A stretch of DNA of 64,000 nt from Labia minor. Lineage: Eukaryota; Arthropoda; Insecta; Dermaptera; Spongiphoridae. Under the pieces are notes generated by a model. It did no database searches. It saw only the letters and a list, made by a program, of their open reading frames with translations, and had not been told where the DNA came from. Where the stretch lies: the NCBI GenBank assembly GCA_963082975.1, contig OY720347.1:49290655-49354654 (forward strand), in the 5' to 3' direction. The position numbers and the translations under genes are program-made. Positions 1 to 11,710 of the stretch are shown piece by piece; position 1 is the stretch's first letter, and each line of letters starts with the position of its first letter.

Positions 1-255
1 AAATGTTCTATTTTATTTATTTATATTATTATATTATAGTATTATATTATTTTTGGGATGATCCAGAATAGATAATCGATTTTTTGTTAATTTTTATAAA
101 TAAATAGTTCAATTAATTCAATTTTACATTGAACTATTTTAAATAATGATTATATCAATAGCAGAAAAAATTGAATATACTAGTATATACTTAATACTAT
201 TATTCATATCATATTTTATTAAAAATATATTATTTAAAGATATATTGCAATACTT
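1..255. other. A+T-rich DNA, nothing recognised
   Basis: This stretch is low-complexity A+T-rich sequence leading up to a SINE copy. I see no open reading frame of interest, no splice-bounded island and no repeat shared with the rest of the window. Confidence 0.6.
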
Positions 256-546
256 TTAAGACCCCACGCTATCTGGGAGGCAACATGCTTGACTCTCAAC
301 CTTGTGATCCCACGTTCAAGTTTCAGATCCGACAAGGGAATTTCTCTCTCTAGCTCGGGTCTATGATTCCATCCAGCCAATGTTACTAAAATTGGGATAC
401 AACTTGAAACTAAGAGTACCAGCCTCCCATCAAGAAAATTAAGATAATTGTGATGATCCGTTGTACTGATCAAACAACACCTTTTCTTAACTTAGGCAGC
501 ATCCGACTTGATAAGCGCTGTCCTTACATAGCATGTAACAAAAATT
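256..546 (+). mobile_element. tRNA-derived SINE, copy 1 (diverged)
   Basis: This is a diverged plus-strand copy of the SINE also seen inverted at 15918-16197 and 48530-48792. Shared landmarks in order are a box-B-like tRNA motif (ACGTTCAAGTTTC, near 312-324), the block CAAGGGAATTTCTCT, CCAGCC, CCAATGTT...AAATTGGGA, a CAAGAAAAT block, TACTGATCA...ACACC, and a final segment ending near GTAACAAAAA. The order and spacing match the two other copies, so homology is clear although indels are frequent. It is probably an old, inactive copy. The short peptides that can be translated across it are not genes. Confidence 0.75.
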
Positions 547-1798
547 ATATTAATGTATTGAGTTTTTTTATCATTACTTTAATGTATGGAGCATTTTGTT
601 TTGATGATAACAAATTTGGTCCAGTTCAGAGGTTTTCTTCTACTTAAGACAATAAAAATTTATCAATCGGATAGTGAGCAAAGAAAAGTGAAAGGGAAAT
701 AATCTAACATTAAGCCTGTCAAATTAAAAAGTTAGTATAATTAATATAACATGTAACTATATATTATATATTATTACAATATCAAGTGTGGATATCTAAA
801 CGTTGTATGTTGCAAAAGCCAGTCAACAAACATGTAATAGGGATTAGTTCTTTGATAATTCATCATGGAATAGAAAATGGACAAAGGTTCAATTTTTGAT
901 CTTTTCTGAAGTATTCTATTTTAATCGAGAATATATTTAGCTAAATTTTTCTAATAATTACTAAGACTTAGTGCGGTTCATTGTCCTTCCGTATTCGTCA
1001 AAACGTAAATAAATAATCGTTTCTTATCATTAAATCGGAACATGGATCATCCTTCATTTTCCTAGCGTGCTTTTATCTATTCGTTAATGATATTGTTTTT
1101 ACAAAAAGTAATTATCTCTTTTCTTCATCGCATCGTTCATTCACTGCTTATATTGAATGAATGGGCTCATAATATAATGAAACATCCTTTCTATAAAATC
1201 CAACCGGAATTTAAGCTTACTTGCCAATTTCTATTTATTCATCTATCTATTCTTCTTCATATTATTGTTATTAAGAAAAGTGTTATTTTTATTTAAATTT
1301 CATCATTTTTTTATTAATATTAAATGCAATCTTCTTCAAAAGAAATTATTACTTTTATTTAAAAAAAAATCTTTAAGAAATTTTCTATAAAATTTTATTT
1401 CTAAAGTTAAAATTAAAATACGATTACGAGTATATAAATTAAAATACAATCCATATTGGCAAATAGTTTTTATTTATGTATAATTATGTATTCCAGACGT
1501 CAATGAACGAAATCAATGTGAATGAATAATTCTATTTTTATAACTTCATCATCATTTTTAATTACCTTTATAGTATTATTATTCTCTTACCAAATATATA
1601 TTCAGTAATTTTATATAAAGGAAATAACACTATTTAACGGAAGTTTTTTTAAATTAAAGGAAATCATATTTTATAAAATTACAAAAAATAAACAAACAAA
1701 TATAAAAAAGTCGGATTATATTTAAATGGTTCCATTAATAATTTCCTTTTCTTTCACTAAATGAATCTAATTTATAACATTTTACTTTAATGGATCTA

Positions 1799-1802
<4 letters not shown>
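547..1802. other. A+T-rich DNA, nothing recognised
   Basis: Low-complexity A+T-rich sequence. The 69-codon frame at 1087-1296 is rich in Leu, Ile, Phe and His, as random A+T-rich frames are, and has no flanking splice signals, so I do not call it coding. Confidence 0.6.

Positions 1803-1829
<27 letters not shown>
1803..1829. repeat. (AT)n microsatellite
   Basis: An uninterrupted AT dinucleotide run of about 13 units. Confidence 0.95.
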
Positions 1830-1834
<5 letters not shown>

Positions 1835-2906
1835 AAAGTACCAACAGATGCACTTTCTTTTTTAAAGTCTTCTGGATTTTTTTAATGGAAGAGAAATTAA
1901 ATTTTATTTTAATACTGTATCTCTCTTTAGTTAAGTATTTTATATGATTTTATATAATTAAAGTTTAATTTACAGTCTAATTTTATTATTATTATAGTTA
2001 TTGTGTTTTAAAAGTTCTTTCACAAATCTGAATCTTGAATATATTTTGTGAAAAAAATTATCCGATCCTTACCACTCTAATAAAAATGATCTTAATTAAT
2101 CTTCGTTGAATAAATTAATAAATAAATATTAATCGATCGATTATTCCTTCTCACGTGCTATATCAATTCAAATAAAAAAAAATGAATAGACGTGCATTGC
2201 ATAAAGGCATAAAGATGAGAAGAATTTCCTGATTGGACCGATAGCCATTTGATGGAGATGCGAATGAAACTGTTTCCCCTCTACTCTGGCCTCTAACCTC
2301 TGTTCTGTCCGATCCCCAGATAGGAAATTATTACACAAAGGTTGCATGTTGCGCAAATGTTATGTCAAAAACGTTCAATGAAAATTAAAGATGCTCTATT
2401 AATAACAACAAAGATACAGGAGGCCATTCATAAAGGTACACACCTTTTTCATGTCAAAAGATCCAAATTCAGGATGCTTATCTGAAATATGATTGCTTTC
2501 TCAAGCCCTATAATTTTTTTCTATCATTTACTAAGCATCTAATTTATGGTGCAATGGAATTTTGCGACAATAGTTTGGAATATCAAATTGTTGCTAAGGA
2601 ACAAATACACCTTAATGCCTTTGTCCATGTCACGATCCTATCAATGTAATTATTAACCATAATACACCTAAAGGGATATTAATCCCAATTATGTTACATA
2701 TCTGAATGCCCCAATTACGCATTTCACAAACAATAGATATATTAGTTTACATTTTGTAAATTGAAAATATTACTATTTTTATTAATAAAATAGCTTAAAT
2801 TATTATAATATTTCAGCCTAATTTATTTTTAATCATATTTGATCATATTATCTTTATATATAATACTATTAATGATTTTTTTTATTAAATTATTGATATA
2901 TAAGAA
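1830..2906. other. A+T-rich DNA with one weak G+C island
   Basis: The only departure from the A+T-rich background is about 2195-2350. It contains a minus-strand frame of 62 codons without convincing splice sites. It could be conserved non-coding sequence or an old transposon. Nothing else is recognised. Confidence 0.5.
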
Positions 2907-3182
2907 GGCAGGTCAATAAGTTCGTGACTTTTTAAATTTCTTGTCTCTTAAATGAAATTACAACACTGCTCCTGTCAGCAGGCAACTATCAGTTGACTCA
3001 TGTCGACATTTGAACCAGCTGTTTTTTTTTTAGTTTTTGTTTAACATCCATTAATAGCAGACTACCTCGTGATTTGAGAAGAATATTGAAAAAAGTCAAT
3101 TTCCATGAAAATCTATGTAATACGAATTAGTCTCTCATCCGTCCTATTCTCCAGACGTTCTTCATGGACTTTTTGATCTGCC
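2907..3182. mobile_element. mariner-type MITE
   Basis: The element begins GGCAGGTCAATAAGTTCGTG and ends in an imperfect inverted copy (...CATGGACTTTTTGATCTGCC). It is flanked on both sides by TATATAAG/TTATATATA, consistent with insertion at TA. The terminal sequence 'CAGGTCAATAAGTTCGTGAC' is typical of mariner-family inverted repeats (established knowledge). At 276 bp, with no transposase frame, it is non-autonomous. A single-end relative lies inverted at 5215-5315. Confidence 0.75.
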
Positions 3183-3970
3183 TTATATATAAATAGATAC
3201 TATTTTGTTTAATTATTTAATATTTCTTCATATCTGAGTATAATTTATTAAAAAATAACTTTGAATATTTTTGATCTATAAATTAAAGATTTTCCATATC
3301 ACTATCTTTGAAAATTGTAGTAAAGAAACACTTTTCCCATAAAAAAAGAAAACCAAAAGCATAAATCAATGAAAATTTATAAGTGATAACATGAATGAAC
3401 AACTCATTAGATAGCAATTAAATTGTCACGACTTGTTAGATAAATAATTAATGAGAAGTTGAAATTCCGTAAAGTTAATATTATTCAAAAGAATAATTAC
3501 AGAATAGAACAAAAGACGAGATCAATTTCTCATGGTCGATATGCATGTGAAATAGAGAAGAGTGCGGATCTTCTCAATTCGTGTTGCATTTTCCAACACT
3601 TCGCACGGCAGTTGGACAACTGCTGGGAAATGCTCGGAGACTGTAATTAAGTAATAAACATCTACAAGATGAAGCAGAACGACAATGGATGAAATGATAG
3701 CGACAAAGTCAGTGCAGGTAGCACGCAAATGGACAAATTCACTTGTTTCGATACTATCTTACCATCCAATTAACTCTTTCAAGAAATTAAATACAACTAT
3801 AATAAAGGATCCTATTGATTTCTTCATATTATAATAATCATTCATAATAAACAAGATATTGAATCAAATAATGGTTAATATTAGATACCGACAGATATAA
3901 TTTTAATATTTTTATTTATTGTTTCGAGATTTTTTTTTTTAATTTTTATGAAATATAGATTTATTGATAA
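3183..3970. other. A+T-rich DNA with an unclassified island
   Basis: Mostly A+T-rich. The segment 3460-3740 is slightly richer in G+C and has overlapping short frames on both strands (63 and 68 codons). I find no homologue elsewhere in the window and no clear splice sites. It may be part of an older mobile element preceding the retrotransposon fragment. Confidence 0.4.
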
Positions 3971-4805
3971 GTGAGAATTAAAAAGGTCGAAGTTTTAATA
4001 ATGTTTCAAGAAGTTAATAAGCTGCATATCTTTTTCAACAATATTGTTAATTTATCTTTTAAGATAAATATGATTCAAAGATTAGAATTAGCAACTTTTA
4101 TCATCAAACAGTGTGAGGCATGGTCTATGACCTTAGGAGACGAGAGTAGATTTAGAGTATTTGAAGAATTGGATTCTTCACAGCATTTATGGGCCAAAGA
4201 AAGATGAGGTCACTGGGGAATGGCGGAGACTGCATAACGAGGAATGGCATGACCTCTATGTATCTCCAGATATAGTCAGACTTTTTAGTTTAGTTTAAAA
4301 AGTATGTTTATTAGCCAAAATATACAAATATATGTTTTTTTTCCCATAACATATAAAAGGGATTACATGACTTTTTCTTACAGCTAATTGGTGACTCCAA
4401 GGTCGTAATTATCTATACAATGTTTCTTTTTTATTATTACGCTATTAACTATATTTAATATTACAATTTCCAAGTGTAAATTATTTATTTATTTTTTTTG
4501 TCTAGGAAAAGGCTATATAAAATAAAAACCTAGACTATAATATAGTCAGACTTATAAAATCGAGAAGGCTGCGATGGACAGGGCACGTGGATAGAATGGG
4601 AGAGGAAAGATTGGCGAAAAATATATTGGTGGGGAGACCGGTGGGAAACGTACGCTTGGAAGACCAAGGACGCGGTGGGTGGATAATGTGGGAAGGGACG
4701 TTATAGAGTTGGGAGAGGGTGGGGATTGGAGGGTTGTGGCTCAAAATAGGGAGATTTGGAGAAGTGTGGTTGCTGCGGCCAAGAACTTTCGAGTTCCGTA
4801 GGGCC
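3971..4805 (+). mobile_element. Non-LTR retrotransposon ORF2 C-terminus, remnant
   Basis: The plus strand encodes, across frameshifts, the C-terminal end of an insect-type endonuclease/reverse-transcriptase polyprotein. A block CEAWSMTLGDESRFRVFE near 4110-4165 is followed by EWRRLHNEEWHDLY near 4217-4260. After an inserted 256-bp segment come IKSRRLRWTGHVDRM near 4556-4600 and, in another frame, GRPRTRW near 4656-4676. The end is an intact tail, ...VVAAAKNFRVP and stop, at about 4800. These blocks correspond to the region following the RT domain in Jockey/R4/RTE-like LINE proteins. The upstream RT catalytic domain is missing. A tetranucleotide (TAGA)n run follows the stop, as at many LINE 3' ends. 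It is certainly inactive. A second, differently decayed copy lies at 62490-63445. Confidence 0.85.
4284..4539 (-). mobile_element. 256-bp insertion inside the LINE remnant, with 14-bp target duplication
   Basis: The 14-mer ATATAGTCAGACTT occurs at 4270-4283 and again at 4540-4553. Removing the intervening 256 bp and one copy restores the LINE reading frame from the SPDIVRL block into IKSRRL. The insert therefore post-dates the LINE. Read on the minus strand it ends in an A-rich AAACTAAACTAAAA tail, suggesting a retroposed short element in minus orientation. No tRNA box B is clear, so the class is uncertain. Confidence 0.75.
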
Positions 4806-4812
4806 ACAGATA

Positions 4813-4828
4813 TAGATAGATAGATAGA
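4813..4828. repeat. (TAGA)n at the LINE 3' end
   Basis: Four TAGA units directly follow the 3' end of the LINE remnant. The related copy at 63436-63445 also ends in TAGATAGATA, so this is probably the element's own 3' tail and not a chance microsatellite. Confidence 0.8.
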
Positions 4829-5214
4829 TTTCATCAAACAAGAATATTCATTTATTCAACAATACAATTTCCGTTATCAATTTATTTATTTCCTTTAAAT
4901 GATGAATATTAACATAGCAAAGTTTGAATTCAAACAATTGAAATTCCCATGAATGAATGTTTTTTGCCATAATAACGGATTGTGTGTCAGTACTTCACTA
5001 CAGTAAAAGAATATAATCTAACCTTATCATAAACTAGGTTAAAAATTTATATATATCATCTATTGCCTCAAGTTGATGTAGACAGTAATGAGATAAGCAA
5101 GTAACAACAAAATCAATAAAGATATACGACCTCACGAAAGCTTATATTGCAAAACTTTATAGTCCTGATATTACTGAAAGGGAATATACAATTATATGTT
5201 AAACTTCAATTTTC
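4829..5214. other. A+T-rich DNA, nothing recognised
   Basis: No coding or repeat signal beyond base composition. Confidence 0.55.
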
Positions 5215-5315
5215 GACAGGGGTCAGCTGATAGTTGCCTGCTGACAGGAACAATGCTGTGATTTCATTTAAGAGTCGGGAAATTCAAAAAGTCATGGACA
5301 TATTGACCTGCTCTC
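5215..5315 (-). mobile_element. Single mariner-type end, inverted
   Basis: Read on the minus strand this begins CAGGTCAATATGTCCATGAC and continues collinearly with the first ~100 bp of the MITE at 2907, through the shared block CTGTCAGCAGGCAACTATCA. The other end is absent. It is a solo fragment of the same family. The two ends lie 2.4 kb apart in opposite orientation, but both carry the same (left) end, so they are not the termini of one large element. Confidence 0.75.
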
Positions 5316-7908
5316 GTAATTATCTTTAAAAACCACCAAATGAAAAAATTATTTAAAGAAAGAGATCGAGATGTTAATTTCATTTTAATCAAATGAATGA
5401 GGATAGATTAGTCAGAATAAAAAGACTATCCACTGTTCTTGTTTTGTTTTTTTTTTGAATAATTATTTTTTTAAAAAATGCTTATAAACCGTGAGAATGA
5501 AATCAGAATAGACGGTAAAGCTTTGAAAGATTGTCATATTTTATTTATTTAATCCATTATTCTCATGGCAAATTAAAACATTCAATTCTTATATATAATA
5601 ATTTGTTTATTTGATTAGATTTATGATTGTCAACATTTATTAATGTTCTTATTATTTATCAAATCGATTAATATTAATCATTTTTTATAATTATATGCTT
5701 TAATAAAAGTCTTCATTCCAACGGCATGTTTTATATACATATTCATTCAATATAAAAATAGAAACTATATTTTTCAGATTTGATATAGTACGCTTGCATG
5801 CAGATTAATATCTACCCAAGACTAATAGTATGCATTTTTTTTATTTATTTTCTAACGGAATCAGGTGCATTCAACTTGACATATTTATAAATCGCAATAT
5901 TATTAAAATAGTATTTGAAATTTAAAATAATAGTAATTTTGTCATATAATAATTATAATTTGCAACACTCTGGTATTGATAACCCAATTTCTTATTTTTT
6001 TCATTTTCTCATTTTTTTTTATCCTAATCATTAACTTAATTTATTGTTTGAAATGAAATTAATAACTAAATAGAAATATAACTTTCTATTATATTTATTC
6101 TTCTTGATGATAATTATCATTTATAATTTTTTTTTATCTTTATTCGATAAATACTAGTTTTCTATAACAATAAAATATTTTTCAATCATTATCATTAGAA
6201 AAACTTTAAAAATATATAGTAATTAGTCATATATTCATTCCCTTAACAAAATTGTTCCGTATGGATTGTTTGGATTTTTTTTTTGTATAGATGTCTTGTA
6301 AAAATAGAGACGTCCCTCCGGGCAGTACATTTTGCATGACTCATGCGGCTTGTATTGATTATGTACATTAAGTGTTTGTTAGAATATTGGTATATAACTT
6401 GAGCGTTTCTATCTACCTTCAAAAATTATGGTAATATTCATATTTTTTATAACCCTATATTATTTGTGAATTTATATATATAATCCCTATAAAAATAACT
6501 ATTATATATCAAAATGAAATTTGCTAATTAATATTGAAAGTAATTAATTGTTGACAGAATTTAAATTAATTAATTATCTTAAACGATAATCAGAAATAGT
6601 ATTATTTTTTTTTAGTTAAGTTTGTAGATAGTAGGGAGGGGGTGGAGGGGAAAAACCATTGAAGAATGCTGACCTCGGTACCTGTTGAATGAGTCATCAT
6701 GGAAGTCTTCTCGTCATTTGGAAACAAATAATTGAAAATTTGCTCTCCTTTTGAACTATCATTAGTAGTAGTTGGTGATTAACTCTAGAAGTAATAACTA
6801 CCACAAAGAGAGAATTTCATAATCATTGGGAAGCATTTGATAAAATGTGGAACGCACGTGTTCCTTTTTTCTTTCATGTGATTTATTCCCGAGAATTTAT
6901 TTCTATCAAGATTACTTTTGGACAAGTCTTCTAACAACGGAGAAATCATTGGAATATGTTTATTATCATTCCACTATTGAATTTCTCTTAGAATTATTTC
7001 TCTTTTATTTTTTATGAGATTTGTTATTAATTAAAAAAAAAATAATGAGGTTAAGAAATGTATATAAAATTTTTAATTTAGTTAAAATATTTAAATTGAA
7101 TCGTAAGCATCATAAACGTGACCGAAAGTAGACTCAGCTTAAAAATTTTATAATCATTATAAAACAAATTTAGTATTAAGAAAACTAATGTTTTTGTGTC
7201 AGATGTAAAATATAATTTCTATTAAACATTCTAGAAATTCGGCTGAATGTAATATAAATAAATTAATATAAATATTGTAGAATTTTATACAAATGCTCTT
7301 TATGCTTTAATTTTCTTTAAATGTTTGTCAATCCTCCCCCCACCAAGATACAAACATCCATACATTTATTTAGTGCCATACATTTCTAAGGTATTTTATT
7401 ATTATTTGTTTATTCTTTTTATAAATTTATGATAGTATGATGGAATTTGATAGAATAAATTCTAACTTTATCTTCTTAACATAAAATTTATTATATATTA
7501 AGATTTTGACTATTAGATAGACAAATAATTTTTCTTCAATATAATTTTATTGAATTATAAATTTTTAAAATTACTGAAAAAAATAGCCAGTGAACGAATT
7601 ATTAAGGTCTATTGCTATTTAAAATATTGAAAAATTACAAATTCTAAATTGTATGAAATTGTAAAGGACCGGTTTCTAAACTAAAGGTTTATGTTATGCT
7701 TCTATACCATCCGAATCTTCTCTATCTTTTATAGTTAAATCGTGACAACGATAATACCCTCAGGTTAGAAAAATATCAGTAAAATATTTATTCCACTTTT
7801 ATTTTTGTTTCTGATTTTTCATTCACTCATTGGAATAAAGAAATTATACCCAAGTATCCCATTTATCGTTAATTGAATATATGACGTCATCAATAAATTA
7901 TAATTTTT
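5316..7908. other. A+T-rich DNA with two short islands
   Basis: Mostly featureless. A strong polypyrimidine tract with acceptor (TTTTTTTTTTGTATAG, ending at 6290) is followed by a 26-codon frame to 6371 that starts MSCKNRDVPPG. A possible donor lies inside, so a tiny exon is conceivable but unproven. A second G+C-richer patch at 6625-6740 has no frame. Confidence 0.4.
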
Positions 7909-9126
7909 ACTATCTCGTCAGAGATAGTATTGCCATCAAGAAAAATTTGATGTCTTTATATGTTTTGAACGTGTCTGAGTCATTTTCACTAAGGATGAGA
8001 AAAATGTCTGCCTGTGTGTGTGTGTGGGGGGTGTATGTAGACAAGATTACGCAAAAACGTTTGAGCTAGAATAATGAAAGTTGGTACACGGACATTATTC
8101 AAAATTCTTATCAACTTTTGAGAAATGTTGATCATCCGGAAGAGGATCATTACCTACCACGTTTTCATTTTTTACCGGCCGACGATAGTAAGGGAGGTAT
8201 TGTTTTCACACCAAATATCACATGTGGAGATTTTTACATATCTCCACGAATCATGCATTTTCTTAACAGAAAAAAGTATTTTTAGCATGATGTCTGTCCG
8301 TCCGTCCGTCTGTCCGTCTGTCCGTCCGTATAGATGTGTACAGCCTGAACGGCTCAACCGATTTTGATGAAATTTGGTATATTTACTTAATGCATCAGTG
8401 GGATGAATTGATCAACTTTTGATGCAATTCCGGAAACCGGAAGTGGTAGTATTAGCGATCGACGATAGGAAGGGAAGGGTTATTTTCACACCAAATTTCA
8501 CATGAGGAGATTTTTTTATATATCACCACGAATCATGCACTTTGTATTGGTTTTATCCTCGAGAAAAATCATATTTATTAGTTTTTTCTTGATTTAAAAT
8601 TATATGATGTCATCCAGCCATTCATGACGTCACAGCCTGGTCTTACGTATATATTATAAATAAAATAAAATTAAAAATATTTATGTTATATTCATATCTG
8701 TTTTTTATTACATTAATAGATATATTAAAATTATTTGAAATTGTTTCTGTAGCTGGAAATTAATTTTTCAAACCATCGGTCGGTTCGGACCTGACCACAG
8801 GTCAACTTATTTCTCTCTAATCTGACCGTAAAGATAAAGATATATGTTTGATAGTTTTTCACATGATTAAAAATTTAATAAAACTGCTATATATAAAATT
8901 TCAGCTTGATTGATTAGCTAAAAAAACCGGAATTAATTTTTTAGCACGTTGACTGGAAATCACGCGCTAGCACGTGACGTGGTGCTATCAACAAAGAGCC
9001 AAACACACGCTGGTTTAATAATTATTCATTAATTTTAATATATAATTTAATTAATTAAATTAAATTTAAATATAATATACGTGTTAATTATTCCATTTGC
9101 GAGATAGTCGTGTGGAGACACTCCAG
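7909..9126 (+). mobile_element. Family A DINE-1/Helentron-like element, copy A1 (interrupted)
   Basis: The 5' end is ACTATCTCGTCAGAGATAGT (a near-palindrome). A core ...TGAGAAAAATGTCTGCC plus a (GT)n microsatellite follows, then GCGTAA / TTTGAGCTAGAATAATGAAA. The 3' part holds GCTATATATA, CACGTGACGTGG and ACAAAGAGCCAAACA. It ends GCGAGATAGTCG followed by TGTGGAGACACTCCAG. ACTATCTCG at the start and CGAGATAGT near the end form sub-terminal inverted repeats. The 3'-most bases form a small hairpin. This layout matches DINE-1/HINE elements. The copy is split by a family B element at 8174-8812. No protein is encoded. Confidence 0.8.
8174..8812 (+). mobile_element. Family B DINE-1/Helentron-like element, copy B1 (nested in A1)
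   Basis: It starts ACCGGCCGACGATAG after a T-run. It contains GCATGATGTCTG, a (GTCY)n microsatellite at 8291-8330, the core CCTGAACGGCTCAACCGATT, a second block CCGGAAACCGGAAGTGGTAG, and CATTCATGACGTCACAGCC. It ends ATCGGTCGGTTCGGACCTGACCACAGGTCAACTTATTT. ACCGACCGACG and CGTCGGTCGGT are sub-terminal inverted repeats, and GACCTG...CAGGTC is the 3' hairpin. It lies inside the T-rich tract of copy A1 and so is younger than A1. Confidence 0.85.
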
Positions 9127-11479
9127 ATTTTTATATTTAACTTTTAGAACATTCATTAATTGTTAAATTCACTTAACATATCTATTTTAACATGTTAGCA
9201 CTAGTTTTGTTGATTCATTTGCATACAGCTCACCTCTAATACAATTCATTTGCAGACTCAAGTGAGAGAGAATTCTATTTCTTTTTAATCTTTCTAATTT
9301 TTCATGCCAGCTGATTATTTAACTGCCACCCATACAAATGGCTGAATAATGCTAATTATTCGAAATCCTGTTCTCCGACTCAGGCGATCATTTAACTTTT
9401 GCAAAATGAATGGGCTTCATTTGGAGAAATATTCCTGGTTTCACACCTCTCTTGTTTGAAAAATATTTTTGTCAATTGACCTATTAATTCATTAAAATTA
9501 GTGACTTAATAAACAAAAATCCACTTTTAAAATGTAAAAATAATTTTTCCAATTGTACCAAAGGCATCATTTAAAGTTTATAAATATCTGTAATGTTAAA
9601 TTTATTTTTTTTATTCATTTTATATAATATTTCAATTATGATGAGATCTTTGTCTTGCTCTTGATGATTTCATAATGTCGATTATATAATAACAAATCCA
9701 TTAAATTCATATAACCTAAAGTGAATTTGGAAATTAAAAAAACCGAATTAACATATTCTTATAATTAATATTGCTAATTAATTATAAAAAATATATTCAG
9801 TTAAATTTTGTCTATCAATCTCCAAGGTATTAATTAAGTAGAAAGTTCATGGGCATGAGAACAGTGCTTCAGTATATCCATTTCTTCGCTATGTCCCGTA
9901 TTTCTCTCATCTCCATTATCTTCCTATCTTCTTTCATATTCTTTTATATATTATATATTATACTGGAAACTTGTTCTTTCTCTCTAATTTGACATTTGGT
10001 TTTTAAATAAATATATTTTGTTACCATTGTTTTTTCTCCATTCGTGTTATATGTTCTTTGTTTTTTTATAATATCTGAAAATATATATTTTGAAATTTTA
10101 ATTTTTTTAATAACATAATTTGTAAATTTTATATTACTACTTTTTTATGATGAGATTTTTAGAAGTATTTTTTATATTATTACTTATATTTTTGTTAATT
10201 AGTATTATAATAATGTATATTTAGATTTTTGTTATAAAAAGGTTGTTTTTTTTATGTTCTATATATAAATTATATTAAATTTTTAATATAAATTTATGTT
10301 AGATCTAAATTTGCATATGATTCAATGGATAAGGAGCAAGAAATTAATTTTTTTTTTTGACCATGAGGGAACTAATTTAATTAAAATTATATTTTGATAA
10401 GTAATAATAATTATATAATATTGGAAATATATATAATTTTATATATTGTTGGCTTAATTTTAAATCAATTAAATAATTAAATAAGATATTTTATATTTTA
10501 TTTATTAAATATAAAGACATTTATAATTCTTTTTTAAATATGTTCTCTCAAAGTTGAATGAAATCTCTTCTTTCTAAATACAGTTTATTTTATAAATTCA
10601 CTGAATCGATAGAAACTTCGAAAGTTTTAAAATTACATCAATTAAAGAATTCCTCTTAACTTACTGACATAATTTTCTAGTTGCCTAATACTTAAACACA
10701 ATTACATTACATTACTAAGTTAAACATACCTCTAATTATCACAATTATCTATAGATAGACACTAATAGATATATCTCAAAGAATTTTACACTTTGACAAT
10801 TAAATAATTACGTGAAAATATTAGATTTTAAAAATTTTAAAGATATCAAAAAATTAAAAAAAACAAAATAAATTTTTTAATCTTTTAAAAAATATAATAA
10901 AATTATAACCAATTAAAAGATTATATATATTAATAATTATTAATATTAAATTAATTCCTTTATTTTTAATCTATTTTTTTAATTTAACTGGATAATACAA
11001 ATAATTTCTAAATGAATATTATCGTTTCCCTTTCCTTGTTAAATATTTTAGATTGTAAAAATACCAATTGTTATGTGTATAAATTATAAATTATTTTTAT
11101 TTCTCATAGAATTGTGTAGGTATACCTCTTCTATTGTTACTATATTATATTAATTTACAAATTTCTTTAAAACAGTTTATTTTAATTTATTTTTTTAAGA
11201 AATAGTTTTTTTTTATTTTTTGAAACTTGATTATTTTCTATCAACTGTTTAATTATAATAATGATACTCCTTAAGTAAAAAATAGATTAGACTAATCATC
11301 AGTGCAACACATAAATTTTCTAATCACGATTAAACTTTTCTGTTACTATCATTAACATTTCATTAGTGTTGATAATAATTATTTACACATCTTATTTTTT
11401 TAAATTTTTCTTCGAATTTTTATTTGATTGACATTTGAATTTTTTTCTCTCTCTCTCTCTCATTTGTTTCAATATTTAT
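9127..11479. other. A+T-rich DNA, nothing recognised
   Basis: Over 2 kb of very A+T-rich sequence with no supported frame, inverted repeat or shared repeat. Confidence 0.6.
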
Positions 11480-11710
11480 TTATCGCCCTTTCATTAAACC
11501 CACCATTGCTAAGGACAGGTTAGGATGTGCTTCATGTTTTGGTTGTGCCGTTTGGAGTGCACAAGGTGTGACGCTGAGCCAGGCAATGCGAGTTGCTCGA
11601 TTGATTTGCAGTGACGACCGAGCGTGATTTCCTGTTACTTATTCACCTGACAAAGGCCCATCACTGCTATTACGGTGACTCAGTGCTTTTAACCTCTCCC
11701 TTATCATAAT
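11480..11710. other. G+C-richer island, non-coding or unresolved
   Basis: A 230-bp stretch of mixed composition in an A+T-rich background, including CAAGGTGTGACGCTGAGCCA and CCTGACAAAGGCCCATCACT. All six frames are closed at short intervals and no acceptor/donor pair stands out. A conserved regulatory element or an unrecognised old repeat are both possible. Confidence 0.4.

Noticed and set aside
1087-1296. 69-codon plus-strand frame
   Set aside because: Leu/Ile/Phe/His-rich composition expected from A+T-rich DNA, with no island and no splice sites.
4535-4837. Minus-strand 100-codon frame
   Set aside because: It is antisense to the LINE C-terminal blocks.
2907-5315. A single 2.4-kb mariner with both ends
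   Set aside because: Both ends are copies of the same left terminus, and the first MITE already has its own right end at 3182.
8280-8335. Regular GTCC/GTCT repeats as a possible CRISPR or regulatory array
   Set aside because: It is a 4-bp microsatellite at a conserved position inside family B, present in every B copy. There are no spacers.
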